DNA of 64,000 nt. It comes from Algoriphagus sp. (GTDB lineage Bacteria; Bacteroidota; Bacteroidia; Cytophagales; Cyclobacteriaceae). The notes below the pieces were generated by a model. The model did not search any database, had not been told where the DNA came from, and saw only the letters and a program-made list of their open reading frames with translations. The DNA lies in assembly GCF_024305035.1 (NCBI RefSeq), contig NZ_JAMWZB010000016.1:51747-115746 (forward strand). Reading direction: 5' to 3'. Shown here piece after piece: positions 61,490 through 64,000 of this stretch. Position 1 is the first letter of the stretch; the number at the start of each line of letters is the position of its first letter. A program made the position numbers and the translations under genes.

Positions 61490-63928
61490 ATGAATATGAG
61501 CCTAAAAAGAAAACTACAATCCCTAATTTGGCTAGTTGTAGCAGCATTTTGTTTGCCTGCTTTTGGTCAAACTTACCAAACTCCGCCCAGTGCTATTGCG
61601 GATTTGGTCAACGCCCCAAACACCCCATCGGTTCGCTTCTCCAAAGATGGAGATTGGATGATGCTTTTAGAAAGTGCAGGAAATCCCACCATTGCGGAGC
61701 TTGCCCAGCCTGAACTGAGAATCGCCGGCATGCGAATCAATCCTGCTACTTCTGGACCTTCCAGAAGTCGATCTGTGGAAAATATTAAAATCCGGATGAC
61801 CAAGAGTGGGGAGGAGATCCAAATCAAGAGCTTGCCAGAAAACCCTGCCATGGGTGGTTTTGCGCTTTCTAAAGATGAAAAATACCTGGCCTTTACCAAT
61901 ACCGAAGCTAAAGGCATCAGCCTGTGGGTGGTAGATATGGTGACATTTACAGCAAAAAAACTAACCGATCCCATTCTCAATGATGTAATGGGTAATGTGA
62001 TGACTTGGACCCCAGAAAATCAAATCCTGATCAAAGCCAATAATCCAGATCGCGGATCCATACCAGAAGAACCTGCTGCTCCTGCAGGTCCAGTAATTCA
62101 AGAAACAAGTGGTGATGCTGCTCCTTCCAGAACCTATCAGGATCTGTTGAGCAATCCTTACGATGAGCAACTTTTTGCTTACTTCATGGATACTCAACTG
62201 ATGCTCGTTGATCTTGATGGGAATAAAAAAGCCGTTGGACCGAAGGCTATGATCAAGTCTTTTGATCTTTCTCCTGACGGTTCTTACCTACTTGTAGAGA
62301 TTATTAAGCAACCATTTTCCTACCTAGTTCCAGCCTCTCGCTTCCCGTATGATGTGGAGATTTGGTCCAAGGAGGGACAAAAAGTAAAAACTTTCGCTCA
62401 GATTCCGTTGGACGAAGTCAGACCAACAGGATTTGATGCGACCGTAACTGGCCCAAGAAGCATCAACTGGAGAGCAGATAAGCCTGCGGTATTGTATTGG
62501 GTGGAAGCTCAAGACGGCGGAGATGGCAAAGTGGAAATGGAAGAGCGTGAGATCGTCTATACCTTGGCTGCTCCATTTTCCGGAAGCAAGCAAAAATTAG
62601 CGACTACTTCACTCCGTTTTGGGGGAATTTCCTGGTCAACTGATGATTTTGCCATCTTAAATGAGCGTTGGTTCGGTGCCCGTCGAGAAATCCGATCCGT
62701 CATCAACCCATCTAATCCTGCCCAGGAAAAACGCGTAATCATTGACCGTTCTTACGACGACATTTACAATGATCCGGGAAGTCCGATGTACACTGAAAAT
62801 GAATTTGGAGAAAATGTGCTCTTGAGAAAAGGCGATTTGATTTTTATGACTTCTGAGGGAGGAAGCCCAGAGGGAAGTATGCCTTTCTTATCCACATTTA
62901 ATACCAAAACCAAAGAGCAAGAAATCCTATGGAGGTCCGAAGCTCCATTTTACGAGCGTGTGGTCAAAGTCTTGGATGATGAGGGAACCGAATTCATTAC
63001 CCTGAAAGAAAGTACAGACATCCAGCCTAATTATTGGTTGGTCAATACCAAAAGAAGAATAGCTCCTCAGCAGGTGACCGCATTCGCTCACCCTTATGAA
63101 TCCATTAAAGGAATCAACAAGCAATTGGTCAAGTACAAACGTAAGGATGGTTTGGATCTTTCAGCTGTCATTTATACCCCAGAAGGATTTACACCAGGCG
63201 AAGATGCACCACTACCCGTATTGATGTGGGCTTATCCAAGAGAATACAAATCAGCCGAAATCGCATCTCAGGTAAGAGGCTCAAAGTATCGATTTACCCG
63301 ATTAAGCTGGGGTTCACCAATCTACTGGGTGACTCAGGGCTATGCGATTATGGACCAGACTGAGATGCCTATCGTAGGTGAAGGAGACAAAGAGCCGAAT
63401 GACTACTTTATTGAGCAATTGGTCGCGAATGCCGAGGCTGCGATCGATCATATCGTCGAGTTGGGAATCGGTGACCGAAATAGAATTGGGGTTGGAGGAC
63501 ACTCTTACGGTGCCTTTATGACGGCCAATTTGCTTTCACACACCGATTTATTTGCCGCCGGTATCGCTCGAAGCGGAGCGTATAACCGAACCTTGACCCC
63601 TTTTGGATTCCAGTATGAGCAACGAAGCTACTGGGAAGCACCGGAGGTTTATTTCAACATGTCTCCCTTCTCTTTTGCCCACAAGGTGAAAACTCCACTC
63701 CTGATGGTTCATGGAGAAGCGGACAATAATTCCGGCACTTTCCCTATCCAATCGGAACGTTATTACAATGCACTGAAAGGACACGGGGCTACTGCCAAAT
63801 TGGTGTTCTTGCCTCACGAAAGTCACGGTTATGCGGCCAAAGAATCCATTCTCCACACGCTGTATGAAATGGATAGCTGGCTGGAAAAATACGTAAAGAA
63901 CAAAAACAAAATTGAGCCTTCGCGGTAA
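61490..63928 (+). CDS. S9-family serine peptidase (prolyl oligopeptidase fold), secreted
   Basis: 812 residues. Signal peptide about 1-28 (VVAAFCLPAFGQ). Beta-propeller region to about residue 540, then an alpha/beta hydrolase domain with the nucleophile Ser in GVGGHSYGAFM, the acid Asp in VHGEADNNSGTFP, and His in LPHESHGY. The GEADNNSGTFP and Y..EQRSYWEAP patterns are like the glutamyl-endopeptidase group of S9. ATG at 61490 or the ATG at 61496 are both possible starts. It probably hydrolyses peptides in the periplasm. The group II intron end lies 19 bases beyond the stop. Confidence 0.92.
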   Translation: MNMSLKRKLQSLIWLVVAAFCLPAFGQTYQTPPSAIADLVNAPNTPSVRFSKDGDWMMLLESAGNPTIAELAQPELRIAGMRINPATSGPSRSRSVENIKIRMTKSGEEIQIKSLPENPAMGGFALSKDEKYLAFTNTEAKGISLWVVDMVTFTAKKLTDPILNDVMGNVMTWTPENQILIKANNPDRGSIPEEPAAPAGPVIQETSGDAAPSRTYQDLLSNPYDEQLFAYFMDTQLMLVDLDGNKKAVGPKAMIKSFDLSPDGSYLLVEIIKQPFSYLVPASRFPYDVEIWSKEGQKVKTFAQIPLDEVRPTGFDATVTGPRSINWRADKPAVLYWVEAQDGGDGKVEMEEREIVYTLAAPFSGSKQKLATTSLRFGGISWSTDDFAILNERWFGARREIRSVINPSNPAQEKRVIIDRSYDDIYNDPGSPMYTENEFGENVLLRKGDLIFMTSEGGSPEGSMPFLSTFNTKTKEQEILWRSEAPFYERVVKVLDDEGTEFITLKESTDIQPNYWLVNTKRRIAPQQVTAFAHPYESIKGINKQLVKYKRKDGLDLSAVIYTPEGFTPGEDAPLPVLMWAYPREYKSAEIASQVRGSKYRFTRLSWGSPIYWVTQGYAIMDQTEMPIVGEGDKEPNDYFIEQLVANAEAAIDHIVELGIGDRNRIGVGGHSYGAFMTANLLSHTDLFAAGIARSGAYNRTLTPFGFQYEQRSYWEAPEVYFNMSPFSFAHKVKTPLLMVHGEADNNSGTFPIQSERYYNALKGHGATAKLVFLPHESHGYAAKESILHTLYEMDSWLEKYVKNKNKIEPSR

Positions 63929-63946
63929 TTGAGCTCAAACTCTAAA

Positions 63947-64000
63947 ATCGGGTAGGAGAAACGGGATTAGTTCCCGTTTCGACCTCCCACACCACCGTAC
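63947..64000 (-). mobile_element. 3' end of a group II intron (part of domain V and domain VI), cut by the window
   Basis: Read on the minus strand: GTACGGTGGTGTGGGAGG, which fits the 3' strand of domain V and start of domain VI, then the hairpin GAAACGGGA/TCCCGTTTC, then TCCTACCCGAT. GGGAGG pairs with CCT-A-CCC leaving one unpaired A seven bases from the end. That matches the bulged branch-point A of domain VI, and the AT end matches the 3' splice consensus AY. The intron and its reverse transcriptase, if any, lie beyond the right edge. Confidence 0.7.

Overview
The window looks like chromosome from a Bacteroidota bacterium of the Cytophagales (Cyclobacteriaceae/Algoriphagus-like). The grounds are a SUMF1-type lipoprotein resembling the gliding protein GldJ, tandem FKBP lipoproteins, SusC-style CarboxypepD_reg/plug/barrel architecture, LytS/LytTR signalling, a TPR-membrane-HTH regulator, AT-rich spacers and promoters of the TAnnTTTG type. 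Species cannot be fixed from the sequence alone.

Layout. 1-3.9 kb: 3' part of an SNF2-family helicase and a PIN-PhoH ATPase, each followed by a clear terminator. 4.06-23.75 kb (minus strand): a compact natural-product locus, transcribed as a 5046-residue five-module NRPS, then an outer-membrane TonB-dependent-receptor-like barrel, a MATE exporter and an Sfp-type phosphopantetheinyl transferase that can activate the NRPS. Gaps are tiny or overlapping, so an operon is likely. 23.75-26.7 kb: a long leader with a 37-codon membrane ORF, a phased array of TTGTC repeats, palindromes, a TPR-TM-HTH regulator and a divergent 67-codon small gene. 26.8-29.6 kb: an orphan LytTR response regulator and a LytS/LytTR two-component pair. 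29.7-46.8 kb: housekeeping and metabolism (UvrA, a YceI-porin-YceI set, VOC protein, M14 peptidase, a GT35 glucan phosphorylase homologue lacking the PLP lysine, CNNM protein, SOD, TadA, two unrelated phosphate-transporter-like proteins, DeoC, a saccharopine/alanine-dehydrogenase-like enzyme, a membrane methyltransferase). 47-54 kb: NrnA with three tandem FKBP lipoproteins, Ndk, a LemA/TPM operon and a retropepsin-PDZ protein. 54-64 kb: Fur-family regulator, SRPBCC protein, COX3-like protein, Mfd, GldJ-like lipoprotein, a small barrel and an S9 peptidase. The last 54 bases read as the 3' end of a group II intron on the minus strand.

Main result. The NRPS contains two 4170-bp blocks (9806-13975 and 16031-20200, offset 6225 bp) that differ, as far as I could compare, by one synonymous base. 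Each block holds the substrate-binding part of one A domain, its T domain, the next C domain and a full second A domain. Modules 2/4 and 3/5 therefore have identical specificity pockets, which predicts a pentapeptide of pattern X-B-C-B-C. The blocks are visibly GC-richer than the NRPS around them. With its own PPTase, exporter, outer-membrane barrel and probable regulator, this is the best candidate for an undescribed system here. No rRNA, tRNA or CRISPR array was recognised.
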